NCBI GenBank assembly: GCA_023212695.1
Contig: JALCCG010000377.1
Location: 1-16,891 of the forward strand
DNA from: Sporisorium sorghi
Lineage: Eukaryota; Basidiomycota; Ustilaginomycetes; Ustilaginales; Ustilaginaceae
Length of the DNA stretch: 16,891 nt
Direction of reading: 5' to 3'
The stretch's first letter is position 1. Every line of letters starts with the position of its first letter. The translations under genes were made by a program, and so were the position numbers. Under the pieces are notes generated by a model. The model was given only the letters and a program-made list of their open reading frames with translations. It searched no databases and had not been told where the DNA came from. This document shows positions 16,889-16,891 of this stretch, piece by piece.

Positions 16889-16891
16889 TTT
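16807..16891. repeat. ATTT microsatellite at the window edge
   Basis: A period-4 ATTT repeat, slightly irregular at first (T5 units) and then regular to the last base of the window. The true length is unknown because it is cut by the window end; it could mark a contig border. Confidence 0.95.

Larger units (their letters stand above)
15930..16891. other. region 3' of Rab5 without a convincing gene
   Basis: The first 100-200 nt must be the Rab5 3' untranslated region. Beyond that I see no recognisable gene. On the minus strand at about 16060-16230 a frame with mostly G/C third positions (VDLRITSYSLDARLDIRTTA) could be the end of a gene whose 5' exons lie farther right, but no family is recognised. 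The rest holds a T27 run and an ATTT microsatellite reaching the window edge. Confidence 0.4.

Overview
The window looks like nuclear DNA of a basidiomycete smut fungus (Ustilaginomycotina, most likely Ustilaginales). The evidence is short introns (72-100 nt) with GTAAGT/GTGAGT-type donors, coding sequence rich in G/C at third codon positions, ATGs in CACAATG- or AAGATGG-like contexts, long T/A runs and microsatellites between genes, and proteins rich in poly-Asn, Gln and Ala stretches. The genus cannot be fixed from sequence alone.

Layout. 1-404: a T-run and the 5' flank of a broken transporter, with a perfect 10-bp dyad at 216-246. 405-5688 (+): a DHA1-type major facilitator (drug:H+ antiporter) pseudogene, cut at 1701/1702 by a 5'-truncated non-LTR retrotransposon (LINE; RT, RNase H and CxC..H..C knuckle) that runs to about 5003 and ends in a CAATTA tail. 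The transporter also seems to lack the TM2-TM3/motif A segment and carries a 1-nt frameshift near 5151. 6208-8087 (-): a three-exon class 3 lipase with N-terminal membrane segments, also with one 1-nt frameshift. 8088-9919: a long divergent intergenic region with an A-rich tandem repeat. 9920-11116 (+): RPC40/RPAC1, the AC40 subunit shared by RNA polymerases I and III. 11291-12541 (-): ERV41/ERGIC2-type cargo receptor of the early secretory pathway. 12872-14182 (-): NIF3-family metal protein in four exons, one only 23 nt long, with a probable mitochondrial presequence and an internal second start. 15103-15929 (+): Rab5-type endosomal GTPase in three exons. 15930-16891: no convincing gene; T-run and an ATTT microsatellite at the window edge.

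The intact genes are unrelated housekeeping functions (transcription, ER-Golgi traffic, NIF3, endosome traffic) and do not form a cluster. The notable biology is the LINE insertion that dismantles a drug transporter. I see no CRISPR, no recognisable tRNA or rRNA gene, and no clear new multi-gene system. Two of the 1-nt frameshifts lie in short C/G runs of otherwise conserved genes, so a sequencing or assembly error must be excluded before calling the lipase a pseudogene.
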